A DNA stretch of 64,000 nt from Bacillus cytotoxicus (GCF_023715645.1 NZ_JAMBOP010000004.1:1-64000); one strand, 5' to 3'. Counted from the first letter of the stretch, positions 1 to 8,270 are shown. Notes: a model not told the origin generated them from the letters alone. Translations and numbers: made by a program.

Positions 1-62
1 CTCCTACGCATGGACAGTCCCTCTCGCCCATCTAAAAAAAGGAGGTTTTATGTTATTTTCTC
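1..62 (+). repeat. bcr-like repeat, right-hand part
   Basis: Right end of the interspersed repeat whose core reads TGACCGCTTCTATGCATGG, then CTCTCGCCCA and an A-rich/G-rich end before TTTATG. The copy is cut by the window edge. Judged by direct comparison with the other copies in this window. Confidence 0.75.
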
Positions 63-67
63 AATTT

Positions 68-276
68 ACATATAAATTTATCTTGATTTACTACCATACA
101 ATTCTCGGCCACAGAGGATACAACATGACCGCTACTTGCCTGCTCCTTTTGTTTTAAACCTGGCATGTGGCAGAAAAAGGCCCTGACCGCTCCTACGCAT
201 GGACAGTCCCTCTCTTCCATCTAAAAAGAAAAGAGGTTTTCATGTCGTTTTTTCAAATTATATTCCTATACAAGAA
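68..276 (+). repeat. bcr-like interspersed repeat, full copy
   Basis: Full-length member of the family (about 190-210 bases). It opens with an AT-rich stretch ending in TTGATTTAC, then shows TTTGTTTTAAAC, CATGTGGCAGAAAAAGG, the CTGACCGC...ACAG hairpin and CTCTC, and closes with AAGAAAAGAGGTTTT and a TTTTCAA tail. It is followed by the yjcH promoter region. B. cereus group genomes are known to carry bcr repeats, and I cannot assign the numbered subfamily without a search. Confidence 0.8.
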
Positions 277-393
277 AAATTCTCATTTCATTATAGCCGT
301 TTCTTTCCATACTGAATACTAATTTTTTAGATTCTTCTCATTCTTATGCTAAAATAAAGTAGTAGTAACTTTTTACTTAGGGGAGATTACACG

Positions 394-1125
394 ATGACAC
401 AGACAATAGGCAAAATTGAAGAATTGACATTTTACAGCAAATCATTGCAAGAAGAATTAACGCTTCTCGTTTATTTACCAGCCAATTTCACGCCGCTTCA
501 TAAGCACACGATTGTTATTGCGCAAGATGGAAGAGATTATTTTCAACTTGGAAAAGCCCATCGCGTTATCGAGTCACTTCGCAAAACAGAGGAAATTGAT
601 CGAACAATTATTGTCGGCATTCCATATAAGGATGTACACGATCGCAAAGAAAAATATCATCCAAACGGATCACAAAATGACATGTACATTCGCTTTTTAG
701 CTCATGAACTCGTTCCATATTTAGATGAGCACTATCCAACATATCAAATGGGTAAAGGGCGCGTATTAATCGGTGATTCTTTAGGCGGTACGGTTTCATT
801 TATGACCGCACTTATGTATCCGCATACATTCGGAAAGGTAATTATGCAGTCACCATTTGTAAATGAATCTGTATTAGAGCGTACTAAAGTCTTTACAGAG
901 CCGCACGTCTTAGATTTATATCACATCATCGGTACAGAAGAAACAGCTGTAAAAACAACAGATGGTAATATTTCTGATTTTGTAGCGCCAAACCGTGATT
1001 TGCATTCTCTTCTTACTGAAAGAGGATTTACAACTTATTACGAAGAGTTTAATGGCAATCACACATGGAAATATTGGCAAAAAAACTTACCACATGCGTT
1101 TTCTCATATGCTAGCGCTGAAATAA
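394..1125 (+). CDS. yjcH: Putative esterase, YjcH family
   Basis: Predicted soluble alpha/beta-hydrolase of the esterase-D-like group, 243 residues. The nucleophile elbow GDSLGG (Ser129) and a late His in GNHTWKYW (His223) fit a Ser-His catalytic pair. The Asp/Glu partner is probably between residues 180 and 200, where HIIGTEET is read. The start ATG follows GGGGAGA at a normal distance. It leads a three-gene run with yjcG (90 bases on) and yjcF, the same trio as in Bacillus subtilis, where the set is linked to the helicase gene yjcD, which is also next door here. The natural substrate is unknown for the family. Catalytic function is well supported, the physiological role is not. Confidence 0.88.
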   Translation: MTQTIGKIEELTFYSKSLQEELTLLVYLPANFTPLHKHTIVIAQDGRDYFQLGKAHRVIESLRKTEEIDRTIIVGIPYKDVHDRKEKYHPNGSQNDMYIRFLAHELVPYLDEHYPTYQMGKGRVLIGDSLGGTVSFMTALMYPHTFGKVIMQSPFVNESVLERTKVFTEPHVLDLYHIIGTEETAVKTTDGNISDFVAPNRDLHSLLTERGFTTYYEEFNGNHTWKYWQKNLPHAFSHMLALK

Positions 1126-1215
1126 TACACAGCTTCATTCAGAATTATCTGATATAATAAACAAAGAGTTCTTTTTTCATACAAACTACGTTCAGACAAG
1201 GGGAGGAATTTATAG

Positions 1216-1734
1216 ATGAAACTAGGTATTGTAATTTTTCCATCAAAAATGATTCAAGATAAAGCAAACGGTCTACGTAAGCGTTATGATCCACATTATG
1301 CATTAGTTCCACCACACGTTACATTAAAAACACCTTTCGAAGTAGCTGATGAAAAATTAGAAACGATTGTACAAGAGCTTCATACAATTGCAAATAAAAC
1401 AAATACGTTTACATTACATGTTGGAAAAGTTAGCTCATTTGCACCTGTAAATAACGTTATTTATTTTAAAGTAGAAAAAACACCTGAATTAACATTTCTA
1501 AACGAAGAAATGCATAGCGATATATTCACACAAGATCGCGAATATGCTTTTGTGCCGCACCTTACAATTGGACAACAATTATCAGACGCAGAGCATGCGG
1601 ATGTTTTAGGTCGCTTAAAGATGAAAGATTTCTATTATGAGCAACCAATCGATCGGTTCCATTTACTATACCAATTAGAAAACGGAACATGGACAGTATA
1701 CGAAACATTCCATTTAGGAAAGGGGCAACAATAA
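1216..1734 (+). CDS. yjcG: 2H phosphoesterase / RNA ligase-like protein YjcG
   Basis: A 172-residue protein with the two HxT motifs that define the 2H phosphoesterase (LigT-like, 2'-5' RNA ligase) superfamily: His34-Val-Thr36 in PPHVTLKTPF and His115-Leu-Thr117 in VPHLTIGQQ. Length and motif spacing match the YjcG family. It is expected to act on 2',3'-cyclic or 2'-5' phosphodiester ends in RNA or nucleotides, but the in vivo substrate is not established. It has a strong ribosome site (AAGGGGAGG). Only one base separates its stop from the yjcF start, so the two are almost certainly translationally coupled. Confidence 0.92.
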   Translation: MKLGIVIFPSKMIQDKANGLRKRYDPHYALVPPHVTLKTPFEVADEKLETIVQELHTIANKTNTFTLHVGKVSSFAPVNNVIYFKVEKTPELTFLNEEMHSDIFTQDREYAFVPHLTIGQQLSDAEHADVLGRLKMKDFYYEQPIDRFHLLYQLENGTWTVYETFHLGKGQQ

Positions 1735-1735
1735 T

Positions 1736-2158
1736 TTGCAAATTACAGTCGTACAAAATGAAAAACAGCTAGAAGATGCCTTTTCTGTTCGTAAACAAGT
1801 ATTTGTAGATGAACAAAAGGTTGCAGCCAAAGAAGAATACGACGAATATGATCACGCTGCAAAACATGTTGTTTTATACGATCAAGATGTTCCAGTTGGC
1901 ACTGGACGTTTTCGCATCGTCGATGGTATCGGGAAAATGGAACGCATTTGCGTCTTATCATCCCACCGCCAAAAAGGGGCTGGCAAGATGATCATGGACA
2001 CATTAGAAGCCCTTGCAAAAGAAGAATCTCTTCCAAGGTTGAAACTTCATGCGCAAACACATGCCGAGCCGTTTTATCATAAACTTGGATACGAAACAAC
2101 TTCCGATGTATTTATGGAAGCTGATATCCCGCATGTTGTCATGACAAAAGATCTATAA
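1736..2158 (+). CDS. yjcF: GNAT-family acetyltransferase YjcF
   Basis: A 140-residue GNAT N-acetyltransferase. The acetyl-CoA binding loop is seen in RICVLSSHRQKGAGKMIM (around residues 70-88), which matches the V-x-x-x-x-R/Q-G-x-G/A signature. The C-terminal strand motif PFYHKLGYET is the usual end of small GNATs. Translation starts at a TTG just after the yjcG stop, with the ribosome site AGGAAAGGGG inside the yjcG coding end; no better ATG exists. The acceptor substrate is unknown. It closes the yjcH-yjcG-yjcF transcription unit, with a clear terminator right after the stop. Confidence 0.9.
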   Translation: MQITVVQNEKQLEDAFSVRKQVFVDEQKVAAKEEYDEYDHAAKHVVLYDQDVPVGTGRFRIVDGIGKMERICVLSSHRQKGAGKMIMDTLEALAKEESLPRLKLHAQTHAEPFYHKLGYETTSDVFMEADIPHVVMTKDL

Positions 2159-2160
2159 AA

Positions 2161-2188
2161 GGAAGCGCCTTGTTTGGCGCTTCTTTTT
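2161..2188 (+). terminator. Terminator after yjcF
   Basis: Stem AAGCGCC / GGCGCTT with a six-base loop and a run of T, three bases after the yjcF stop. Confidence 0.9.
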
Positions 2189-2227
2189 ATGATTTCTACA
2201 ATCATCCTACGTTTTACGCACACTCTC

Positions 2228-2406
2228 ATCACATAATGATTTTTCAACATATAAATTGCAGCTACGTCAAACATAAATTTACCTGCACTCGTTCCCTCTC
2301 TTTGGTTGAACATCGCACGGGGCAGACATAGGAACTGACCGTTTCTATGCATGGCCAGTTCCTCTCTCCCTCCCTAAAAGGAAAAGGTTTTTTGATTTGT
2401 ATTCCT
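2228..2406 (+). repeat. bcr-like interspersed repeat
   Basis: Family copy between yjcF and the helicase gene. It shows TTTTTCAACATATAAATTGC at the left, GCACGGGGCAGACATAGG in place of the usual GTGGCAGAAAAAGG, the hairpin CTGACCGTTTCTATGCATGGCCAG and the AAAGGAAAAGG end. It fills most of the 350-base gap; a short promoter stretch follows. Confidence 0.75.
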
Positions 2407-2509
2407 GTTTCCAAAACTTAACCGCATTATCACCCTACTTTTTTACATTGCCATTTCTCCTATCTTCCGCTAAAGTTATAAGTTGATGCTACTTATTGAA
2501 GGTGAAATT

Positions 2510-4567
2510 ATGACTAAGGAAAATTTTTCGCAAAAATCATTAACCCATTCGAATATACCTCGCGCAATTTATCATATTCCGAAAACATCTACGGACTTAA
2601 TTCATCAAAACGATACGGATGTTACTTATTTTCGCGCTCTTGAAAAACAAGGAATATATTTAAATGAAAAGCAATTAGCAGCTGTTCGTCAGACTGAAGG
2701 GCCCGTTCTTACATTAGCTGGTGCCGGCAGCGGAAAAACATCTGTCTTAACAACACGCGTTGGCTATTTAGTCAATGTAAAAGGTGTTCATCCGCGCAAC
2801 ATATTGCTACTTACCTTTACACAAAAAGCAGCGGAAGAAATTCGAAGCCGCGTAGCAACATTACCTGGTATGACACCCGCAGCGAGTCAATATGTAGTTG
2901 CTGGAACATTCCATTCTGTGTTCTTAAAATTACTTCGCAGCCAAGGATACAACCAACAAATTTTAGCAAATGAAAAACATAAACAAATTATTATAAAGAA
3001 AATTTTAAAAGAACTTCGTTTAAAAGATGACTATGATGCGGAAAGTATGCTAGCAATGATTTCACTTGAAAAAAATAAATTAAATAGACCGAAAGATGTC
3101 CAAGCTAAAACACCTGTGGAACGTGAATTTCAAGAAGTGTATCAACGTTACGAAGATGTAAAACAAAGTCATGGCTATTTAGATTTTGATGATATTTTAC
3201 TTGAAACGTTCTATTTGTTAGAAAATAATGCCGCTTTATTAACGCAATTGCAAGGTCGCTTTCAATATATTGAGGTCGATGAATTTCAAGATACATCATA
3301 CGCTCAGTATGAAATTGTAAAATTATTAGCAGCACCGCAAAACAACTTATTTATCGCGGGGGATGACGATCAAGCGATATACGGCTGGCGCGGAGCCAGT
3401 CATCAAATTATCCTTTCTTTTCCAAAAGAATTTGATGATACAACTATTATTACTTTAAATACAAATTATCGCTCGAACCCATTTATTGTTGGCCTTGGTA
3501 ATGAAGTCATTAAGCTAAATCAAGAACGATTTAACAAAGAACTGTACTCCGTTCACGAAGAAGGCGTACAGCCGTTTTATTCAAGACCGGCAACAACATT
3601 GGATGAAGCAAATCAAATACTGCAACTGATTCAGGATAAAGTAGCAAGCGGTGAAAGGCGCTATACAGACTTTTGCTTATTATACCGGACACACTCTGTA
3701 AGCCGATCCTTACTCGATCAGCTTACGATTCATAAAATACCGTTCGTCAAATACGGGGTAAGCCAATCATTTTATGAACACTCGCTTATTAAACCGGTAT
3801 TAGATCAACTGCGGTTGGCCTTTGAACCATTTCGATTAGAATCACTCGCAAGTATTTTGCCAACGATGTATATCGGACGCGATGAATGTATATCATTTAT
3901 TGAACGAGAACAATGGAAATACGGTGAAGGGCGTTTCCCTTCCCTTTTACATTTTCTTTTACTGAATCCAAATTTAAAATCGTTCCAAGTAAAGAAAATC
4001 AATGATCGTATTGATTTTCTAAAATTTATTAAAGAACTTGAACCGAAAAATGCATTAAAAGAAATCATTAAAGGAAAAGGACAATATTTAGAATATCTGC
4101 AAAGCAATGACCGTTCTTCTTTCACAATGCAAAAAGAAATACAAGAAGAAATGCTTGAAGAGCTCATTGAATCTGCAAATCGCTTTTCCGACATTCCAGC
4201 GTATTTAGACTTTGTAAACACAGCGATACAAAGTCAAAAAGAAATGGAAGCCTTAAAAACAAGAGCCCAGCAAGATGCTGTCTCGCTTATGTCAATTCAT
4301 AACGCCAAAGGCCTTGAATTTCCATGCGTTTTCTTACTCGGCGCAAGTGATGGAATATTACCACATTCTTCATCATTAAAAGATGCAAATGACCGTGTCA
4401 CCGATACCTCCGAGGCATTAGAAGAAGAACGACGCTTAGCATATGTGGCAATTACACGAGCAAAAGAAGAATTATACATTTCTTCTCCGCAGTTTTTTAG
4501 AGGAAAAAAACTTGATGTTTCGAGATTTTTATTTTTGACGAGGGATGACTTGCAAAAAACAAAATAA
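2510..4567 (+). CDS. yjcD: UvrD/PcrA-like superfamily 1 DNA helicase (YjcD-type)
   Basis: A 685-residue SF1A helicase. Motifs in order: Q-motif LNEKQLAAV near residue 45, Walker A AGAGSGKT near 68, motif Ia LTFTQKAA, Walker B DEFQDT near 258, motif III GDDDQAIYGWRGA, motif IV NYRSN, motif V SIHNAKGLEFPCVF and motif VI VAITRAKEELYI. An intact 3'-5' ATP-dependent DNA translocase is expected. I set the start at the ATG at 2510 because GAAGGTG lies five bases before it. An in-frame TTG and ATG nine and eight codons upstream have no good ribosome site. It lies beside yjcFGH as in B. subtilis. The exact repair role is not known for this paralogue. Confidence 0.9.
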   Translation: MTKENFSQKSLTHSNIPRAIYHIPKTSTDLIHQNDTDVTYFRALEKQGIYLNEKQLAAVRQTEGPVLTLAGAGSGKTSVLTTRVGYLVNVKGVHPRNILLLTFTQKAAEEIRSRVATLPGMTPAASQYVVAGTFHSVFLKLLRSQGYNQQILANEKHKQIIIKKILKELRLKDDYDAESMLAMISLEKNKLNRPKDVQAKTPVEREFQEVYQRYEDVKQSHGYLDFDDILLETFYLLENNAALLTQLQGRFQYIEVDEFQDTSYAQYEIVKLLAAPQNNLFIAGDDDQAIYGWRGASHQIILSFPKEFDDTTIITLNTNYRSNPFIVGLGNEVIKLNQERFNKELYSVHEEGVQPFYSRPATTLDEANQILQLIQDKVASGERRYTDFCLLYRTHSVSRSLLDQLTIHKIPFVKYGVSQSFYEHSLIKPVLDQLRLAFEPFRLESLASILPTMYIGRDECISFIEREQWKYGEGRFPSLLHFLLLNPNLKSFQVKKINDRIDFLKFIKELEPKNALKEIIKGKGQYLEYLQSNDRSSFTMQKEIQEEMLEELIESANRFSDIPAYLDFVNTAIQSQKEMEALKTRAQQDAVSLMSIHNAKGLEFPCVFLLGASDGILPHSSSLKDANDRVTDTSEALEEERRLAYVAITRAKEELYISSPQFFRGKKLDVSRFLFLTRDDLQKTK

Positions 4568-4601
4568 CAAATGAACTGATTTCTGTCTGAAACGCCACTA
4601 C

Positions 4602-4761
4602 ATAAAGTGAAACTTCCATCAGTGGTGGGGGTTCTTCATCCCCCACTTCTTGATTAGTTGAGCCAAATCGGGTGCATACCAACAGTTATCCCCCACTATC
4701 TTCTTCGATTTCCTCAAAATCTTGAGGTGGTTGTCTTACTGCCCGCGAATAGCGGGATGAA
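4602..4761 (+). repeat. Hairpin-ended MITE-like repeat (type 2), copy 1
   Basis: Begins TAAAGTGAAACTTCC, then a hairpin GGTGGGGG-TTCTTCA-TCCCCCACT. After it come an AGTTGAGCCAAATCGGG block, a CCACTATCTTCTTCGA...TCTTGAGGTGG arm, GTCTTACTG and the close GAATAGCGGGATGAAA. The same order recurs at 7860, 26507 and 56413. No coding sequence is present. The layout (subterminal hairpin, no inverted ends, small) resembles non-autonomous IS200/IS605 relatives, but this assignment is an inference. Confidence 0.65.
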
Positions 4762-4792
4762 ACTTTCTGAAATACAATCATCCTGCAAAACA

Positions 4793-4840
4793 AAAAATAC
4801 CTTGGTTTTCCTTACAAAGAGGAGAAAACAAGGTATTTTT
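4793..4840. terminator. Long bidirectional hairpin terminator
   Basis: AAAAATACCTTG...TTTTCC pairs with GGAGAAAACAAGGTATTTTT across a short loop, giving a stem of nearly 20 pairs with A and T runs at both ends. It probably stops the small minus-strand gene at 4899-5069. Confidence 0.75.
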
Positions 4841-4844
4841 CATA

Positions 4845-4885
4845 AAATGAAACTTCCATCAGTGGGGATTTTTTCATCCCCTAAA
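4845..4885 (+). repeat. Fragment of type 2 hairpin repeat
   Basis: TGAAACTTCCATCAGTGGGG and a following TTTCATCCCC arm repeat the left hairpin of the type 2 element, after which similarity stops. Treated as a truncated copy. Confidence 0.5.
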
Positions 4886-4898
4886 CCTCTTTTGGTTG

Positions 4899-5069
4899 TT
4901 ACTGATTTTTCTTTTTATTTCCACCGCAGTTACAACCGTTTTTCTTCATATATCCTTGTTGTTCTAGTTGTTGCTGCTGATTCTGCTGTCCTTCTTGCTG
5001 TTGTTGCTGCTGTTGTTGCTGCATTTGATACCAATATTGAAGTGGATCAGGTTGTTGATACTTTGCCAT
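4899..5069 (-). CDS. Small Gln-rich protein, probably spore-associated
   Basis: A 56-codon frame read from the complement. It starts MAKYQQPDPLQYWYQM, then a Gln tract (about residues 15-38, broken by Glu, Gly, Asn and Leu), then a Lys/Cys tail with NGCNCGGNKKK. A strong AGGAGATG ribosome site stands seven to ten bases before the ATG, and a long terminator lies downstream. I do not recognise the family. Its place between the helicase gene and yjcA/cotZ-type genes is where B. subtilis holds small sporulation genes (yjcB, spoVIF), so a spore role is likely by position only. The C-terminal CNC could take part in disulfide cross-linking or metal binding. It is not SpoVIF by sequence memory. Confidence 0.6.
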   Translation of the reverse strand: MAKYQQPDPLQYWYQMQQQQQQQQQEGQQNQQQQLEQQGYMKKNGCNCGGNKKKNQ

Positions 5070-5154
5070 GGCAAACATCTCCTCTATTTTTTAACGCTCT
5101 CTTTACTATATGAACAACCCTTCTGTTTCGTTCCTTTATTTCTCAGTTTCCCAT

Positions 5155-5511
5155 TCATCTACTCACAATCGTCTCAATAATTGCCGCAACCCCAGCAACT
5201 GCTAACAACAAAATAATTGGCTCTGCTACTTTAGGAATCCATTCATAACCCAAAAGCAATAGAGCGCTCATCCATATTCCTGTACACCAATAGCAACTTA
5301 ACAATTCACCAAAAAATTTACGTAAGCCCGTTTCTCTTATTTTCATATACGTTGAAACCGTACCATCATCCTCTGTAATCTGTATTTCTTCGATAAAAGG
5401 CGCACGTATAAAAGACGTAATCTTATCATAGACCAAAAGGTGTGTTAACCGAAATACTGCAAATGAGAAAATAAAAAACATAAGCCAACTCTCAAAAAGC
5501 AAACTCCTCAT
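5155..5511 (-). CDS. yjcA: DUF1360 sporulation membrane protein YjcA
   Basis: A 118-residue membrane protein that resembles YjcA (DUF1360). Hydrophobic segments lie at about residues 7-28 (WLMFFIFSFAVFRL), 72-90 (after FGELLSCYWCTG) and 95-115. The conserved YWCTGIW motif of the family is visible near residue 77. The ATG is preceded by AAAGGAG. B. subtilis yjcA is a forespore- or mother-cell-expressed gene next to the cotVWXYZ cluster, and here it again lies beside a CotY/CotZ-type gene, supporting a spore envelope context. Molecular function is unknown. Confidence 0.82.
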   Translation of the reverse strand: MRSLLFESWLMFFIFSFAVFRLTHLLVYDKITSFIRAPFIEEIQITEDDGTVSTYMKIRETGLRKFFGELLSCYWCTGIWMSALLLLGYEWIPKVAEPIILLLAVAGVAAIIETIVSR

Positions 5512-5633
5512 CTCCTTTCTACCTAAATACAGGCTTATCCTTTTAAAAAAACAACTTAAGAGCAGTAACCGATTTACCTTACATTCAATATTCTAATAGT
5601 GTAAATCAAAACTTATGATAAGGAGTGAACAGA

Positions 5634-6089
5634 ATGGGTAACAATGATGACAAAAAAAATATGCGCATCAATTGCGTATGTGATGTTGTAAACTTCATCA
5701 ATGAATTACAAGGTTGCGCAACAAGCACATGCCCGACAGGATGCGATGTTCCGTTCCTTGGTGCACATCAAGGCTCTAGACTCGCAAATACTCGCCCATT
5801 TGTCTTATTTACTAGCGAAGGAGATCCATTCAAAGTATTTATTGGTTCTGGTAGCAATAAAAAATGCTTTTCAGACATTTTCCGTGTAGAAAGTGTAGAC
5901 GACTGCTGTGCAGTATTACGTGCATTAGAAGTACACAATTCAGATCAAAAAGATTGTGAAGAGCCAGTTTGTGTCTTCTTAAGAGATCCCAATGCTACAC
6001 TACAGGCAACAAATTCTGTTGTAACTGTTGATTTAAATTGTTTCTGTGGAATTCAATGCCTACGTGACGCACACGTTTCAGGCGTATAA
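5634..6089 (+). CDS. CotY/CotZ/ExsY-family exosporium structural protein
   Basis: A 151-residue Cys-rich protein with the family hallmarks: CVCDVVNFINELQ near the N-terminus, CPTGCDVPFLGAH, NTRPFVLFT, SDIFRVESVDDCCAVLRAL and VTVDLNCFCGIQCLRD at the end. ExsY and CotY of the B. cereus group self-assemble into the hexagonal exosporium basal layer through disulfides. Start chosen at ATG 5634 because AAGGAG ends eight bases before it; the upstream GTG at 5625 overlaps that ribosome site. Only one paralogue lies in this window, so whether it is ExsY, CotY or the CotZ-like ExsL cannot be told here. A terminator shared with cotO follows. Confidence 0.9.
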   Translation: MGNNDDKKNMRINCVCDVVNFINELQGCATSTCPTGCDVPFLGAHQGSRLANTRPFVLFTSEGDPFKVFIGSGSNKKCFSDIFRVESVDDCCAVLRALEVHNSDQKDCEEPVCVFLRDPNATLQATNSVVTVDLNCFCGIQCLRDAHVSGV

Positions 6090-6111
6090 CATGTAAGCCC
6101 AAAAACTATTG

Positions 6112-6134
6112 AGGTGGTAGGAATCCTACCACCT
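6112..6134. terminator. Shared terminator, cotZ-type gene and cotO
   Basis: Perfect ten-base stem AGGTGGTAGG / CCTACCACCT with a three-base loop between two converging genes. Confidence 0.85.
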
Positions 6135-6142
6135 TTCGTACA

Positions 6143-6712
6143 TTATAACCCCATCATGCGAATGGATACGACATCTTCTATATTTAGGATAAAATTCCCA
6201 ATTTGGTTCGGTACTACCATTTGCAGCACCCCATTTTCATAAGAAGCAATAACCCCTACATAAGAAGCTTTCTCTGTTTTCACCATACATTTCACACTTG
6301 GTATATAATGTGGTTGATTTAATAAGAAATAAATTTTCTCTTCATTATTCATCTCTTTAAACGATTTATCCTGCCACGTACTACTTGAAGATTCTACAAA
6401 TAGTTCGTTATTTTGTTTTGGTTGATTCTCTTCCGCTACATCCGCATACGTGTTATGTTGATCAACAACATCTATCTCCGTTACATCCATTTGCATGTGT
6501 TGTGGATCAGCGACATGTATCTCCGTTTCAATATGATGAGTTTGTTCACTATTTTCAACATTATCTATTTCGTTTTCCTGTGTTTCAGCCGTTTGTTCTG
6601 TCTGTTTCACAATCACACTTCGCTGCACATGGCGCTGAAGTTTATATACATCCAAACGATGAGTATATAATAACGGTTGATTTTTCCCTTCCTTTATTTG
6701 TTTGTCCGCCAT
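6143..6712 (-). CDS. cotO: Spore coat/exosporium morphogenetic protein CotO
   Basis: A 189-residue protein. The conserved N-terminal box QPLLYTHRLDVYKLQ (residues 12-26) is the CotO family signature. A long acidic, poorly ordered middle (about 35-110, rich in Glu, Gln, His, Asp) leads to a C-terminal domain with NEEKIYFLLNQPHYIPSVKCMV and a short beta-rich end. CotO is needed for coat/exosporium cap assembly in B. anthracis and is an outer-coat or crust protein in B. subtilis. Start set at ATG 6712, behind GAGGGGGAG; the GTG two codons upstream abuts that site. It converges on the CotY/CotZ-type gene, the same pairing as in other cereus genomes. Confidence 0.88.
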   Translation of the reverse strand: MADKQIKEGKNQPLLYTHRLDVYKLQRHVQRSVIVKQTEQTAETQENEIDNVENSEQTHHIETEIHVADPQHMQMDVTEIDVVDQHNTYADVAEENQPKQNNELFVESSSSTWQDKSFKEMNNEEKIYFLLNQPHYIPSVKCMVKTEKASYVGVIASYENGVLQMVVPNQIGNFILNIEDVVSIRMMGL

Positions 6713-6862
6713 CCCCACTCCCCCTCTTTACTAAAACGTATGTTATTACAGTTATATTCATACAAGGCGGAGAAGTTTCATTAAAAATCCATTCTTTATC
6801 TATTTACATAAGGTACATTCCCTATTTTTTATAAACAAGAGGATTAAAAACTAAGAAAATCC

Positions 6863-7774
6863 CTAATTACGGAAGAAGGAAATCGTCTCTTTCAATCCTT
6901 GAAGTAATGAAGATTTTGGATTCCAATTTAAGTATTTTCTAGCTTTATTATTTAATAGATAGCTATGAACAATATCCCCTGGTCTTTCCTCTTTGTATAT
7001 TCTTTTATTTTCTACTTTCATTAAGCTATAGATTATATCCAGCAGTTCATTGACTGAAGTTTGTTGATGCGAACTAATATTACATATTTGATTGTCAGCA
7101 TTCCTAAGAGACAAAAAGTTAGCATATGCTACATCTTTAACAAAGATAAAATCTCTTGTTTGCTTTCCATCACCATATATAATTGGACTCTCATTCTTTA
7201 ATAATCGGTCAATAAAAATAGAAATAACACCAGCTTCCCCATTTGCATCCTGCCTTGCGCCATAAACATTGGAATATCTAAGAATTGTATACTTTAAACC
7301 CGAGAGCTTTGCGAATAATTGAATATAAGTTTCACTAGTCAATTTCGATAAACCATAGAATGATACAGGATTAAGATCATGATTCTCATCAATAGGTAAA
7401 TATTTAGGATTACCGTATACAGCAGCAGTTGATGCGTGGATAATTTTTTTCACGTTATGCTTTAGACAAGATTGTAGAATATTTACAGTCGCCATGATAT
7501 TTTCACTACAATCGTAAAGTGGCTGTTTTACAGATTCCTGCACAGACACCTGCGCCGCTTGATGTATTACAAAGTCTGGTTTTTCTATCATAAAAATTTT
7601 ATCAATATCAGGATTTCGTACATCAAAATGATAAAAAGCAACTCCCGATGGAATATGATACTTATGACCGGTAGCTAAATTATCAACAACTACTGTCTCT
7701 ATATTGTTTTCCAATAAGGATTCAACAATATGTGAACCAATAAAGCCAGCCCCGCCTGTAACTAAAACTTTCAA
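6863..7774 (-). CDS. NAD-dependent sugar-nucleotide epimerase (GalE-like)
   Basis: A 303-residue extended short-chain dehydrogenase. Rossmann motif TGGAGFIGS at residues 6-14, VVVDNLATG following strand 2, catalytic HASTAAVYG with Tyr-x-x-x-Lys (YGLSK), and LRYSNVYG with the substrate loop RDFIFVKDVA. Best fit is UDP-glucose/UDP-GlcNAc 4-epimerase-like enzymes. It starts at a TTG at 7774 with GGGGGAGGG six bases upstream; a TTG six codons further up lies inside that purine run. Lying beside cotO and upstream of the sulfotransferase island, it probably supplies a sugar donor for spore-surface glycan. The sugar identity cannot be read from sequence. Confidence 0.85.
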   Translation of the reverse strand: MKVLVTGGAGFIGSHIVESLLENNIETVVVDNLATGHKYHIPSGVAFYHFDVRNPDIDKIFMIEKPDFVIHQAAQVSVQESVKQPLYDCSENIMATVNILQSCLKHNVKKIIHASTAAVYGNPKYLPIDENHDLNPVSFYGLSKLTSETYIQLFAKLSGLKYTILRYSNVYGARQDANGEAGVISIFIDRLLKNESPIIYGDGKQTRDFIFVKDVAYANFLSLRNADNQICNISSHQQTSVNELLDIIYSLMKVENKRIYKEERPGDIVHSYLLNNKARKYLNWNPKSSLLQGLKETISFFRN

Positions 7775-7859
7775 ATATTTTCCCTCCCCCAAAACTATAT
7801 TTCCTTACATATAAGACAAGTAAGAATCTCTGTTTTTTAATTAATGAAGTTATCATTTC

Positions 7860-7969
7860 TATAAAGTCTAACTTCCATCAGTAGGGGGTTTTCTTCATCC
7901 CCCACCTATCTTCCTCGCTTCTCTCAATCTTGAGGCAGGGGTCTTACTGCACGTTAATGCGGGATAAAA
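7860..7969 (+). repeat. Hairpin-ended MITE-like repeat (type 2), copy 2
   Basis: TATAAAGTCTAACTTCCATCAG, a GTAGGGGG / CCCCCAC arm, TCTTCCTCGCTTCTCTC, TCTTGAGGCAGGGGTCTTAC and the GCGGGATAAAA close. It matches copy 1 in block order but lacks the middle AACCAATCGGG segment. Confidence 0.65.
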
Positions 7970-7975
7970 TCAATA

Positions 7976-8230
7976 TTATTACAATTTATGTAAACTTTTT
8001 CTACAGTATGCTCTATAGTTCACTAATATCAGCCTAAAGCAGCTAACAAACAATAACGTTGAAGTTTATATACATCCAAATGATGAATGTATAATAACAG
8101 TTAATTTTCCCCTTTTTCATTTGTTTACCTGCCAATTTAATAGCCTTATCCGAAAGTTATAGATGTCTATCCCGTCTTGTTCATGATGGTACCTAAACTG
8201 GCAATCAAAGCTTTGTTCTGGCTTCGTCAT
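7976..8230. other. Gap region with decayed cotO fragment
   Basis: About 250 bases with no open gene. Its notable content is the segment 8053-8136, listed separately as a broken copy of the cotO 5' end. The remainder is AT-rich sequence without a recognisable feature. Confidence 0.5.
8053..8136 (-). pseudogene. Decayed copy of the cotO 5' end
   Basis: Read from the complement, this stretch follows the start of cotO (6629-6712) base for base over about 80 bases: GGCAGGTAAACAAATGAAAAAGG against GGCGGACAAACAAATAAAGGAAGG, then the shared block TTTGGATGTATATAAACTTCA. The start codon has become TTG and at least one base is lost after GGGAAAA, so the frame is broken. It is a gene remnant from a duplication or from an earlier arrangement of the cluster. 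Confidence 0.7.
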
Positions 8231-8231
8231 A

Positions 8232-8270
8232 TAAAAAAGACCTCAAGAATCATAAAGAGCCGAGAGGTCT
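8232..8270 (-). terminator. Terminator of the Thr/Ser-rich spore protein gene
   Basis: On the minus strand AGACCTC...GAGGTCT closes a stem followed by six T, thirty bases after the stop at 8301. Confidence 0.8.

Noticed and set aside
4658-5113. A long plus-strand open frame across the type 2 repeat and the Gln-rich gene
   Set aside because: It runs through repeat DNA and is antisense to a frame with a strong ribosome site; its Leu/Val-rich text comes from complemented Gln codons.
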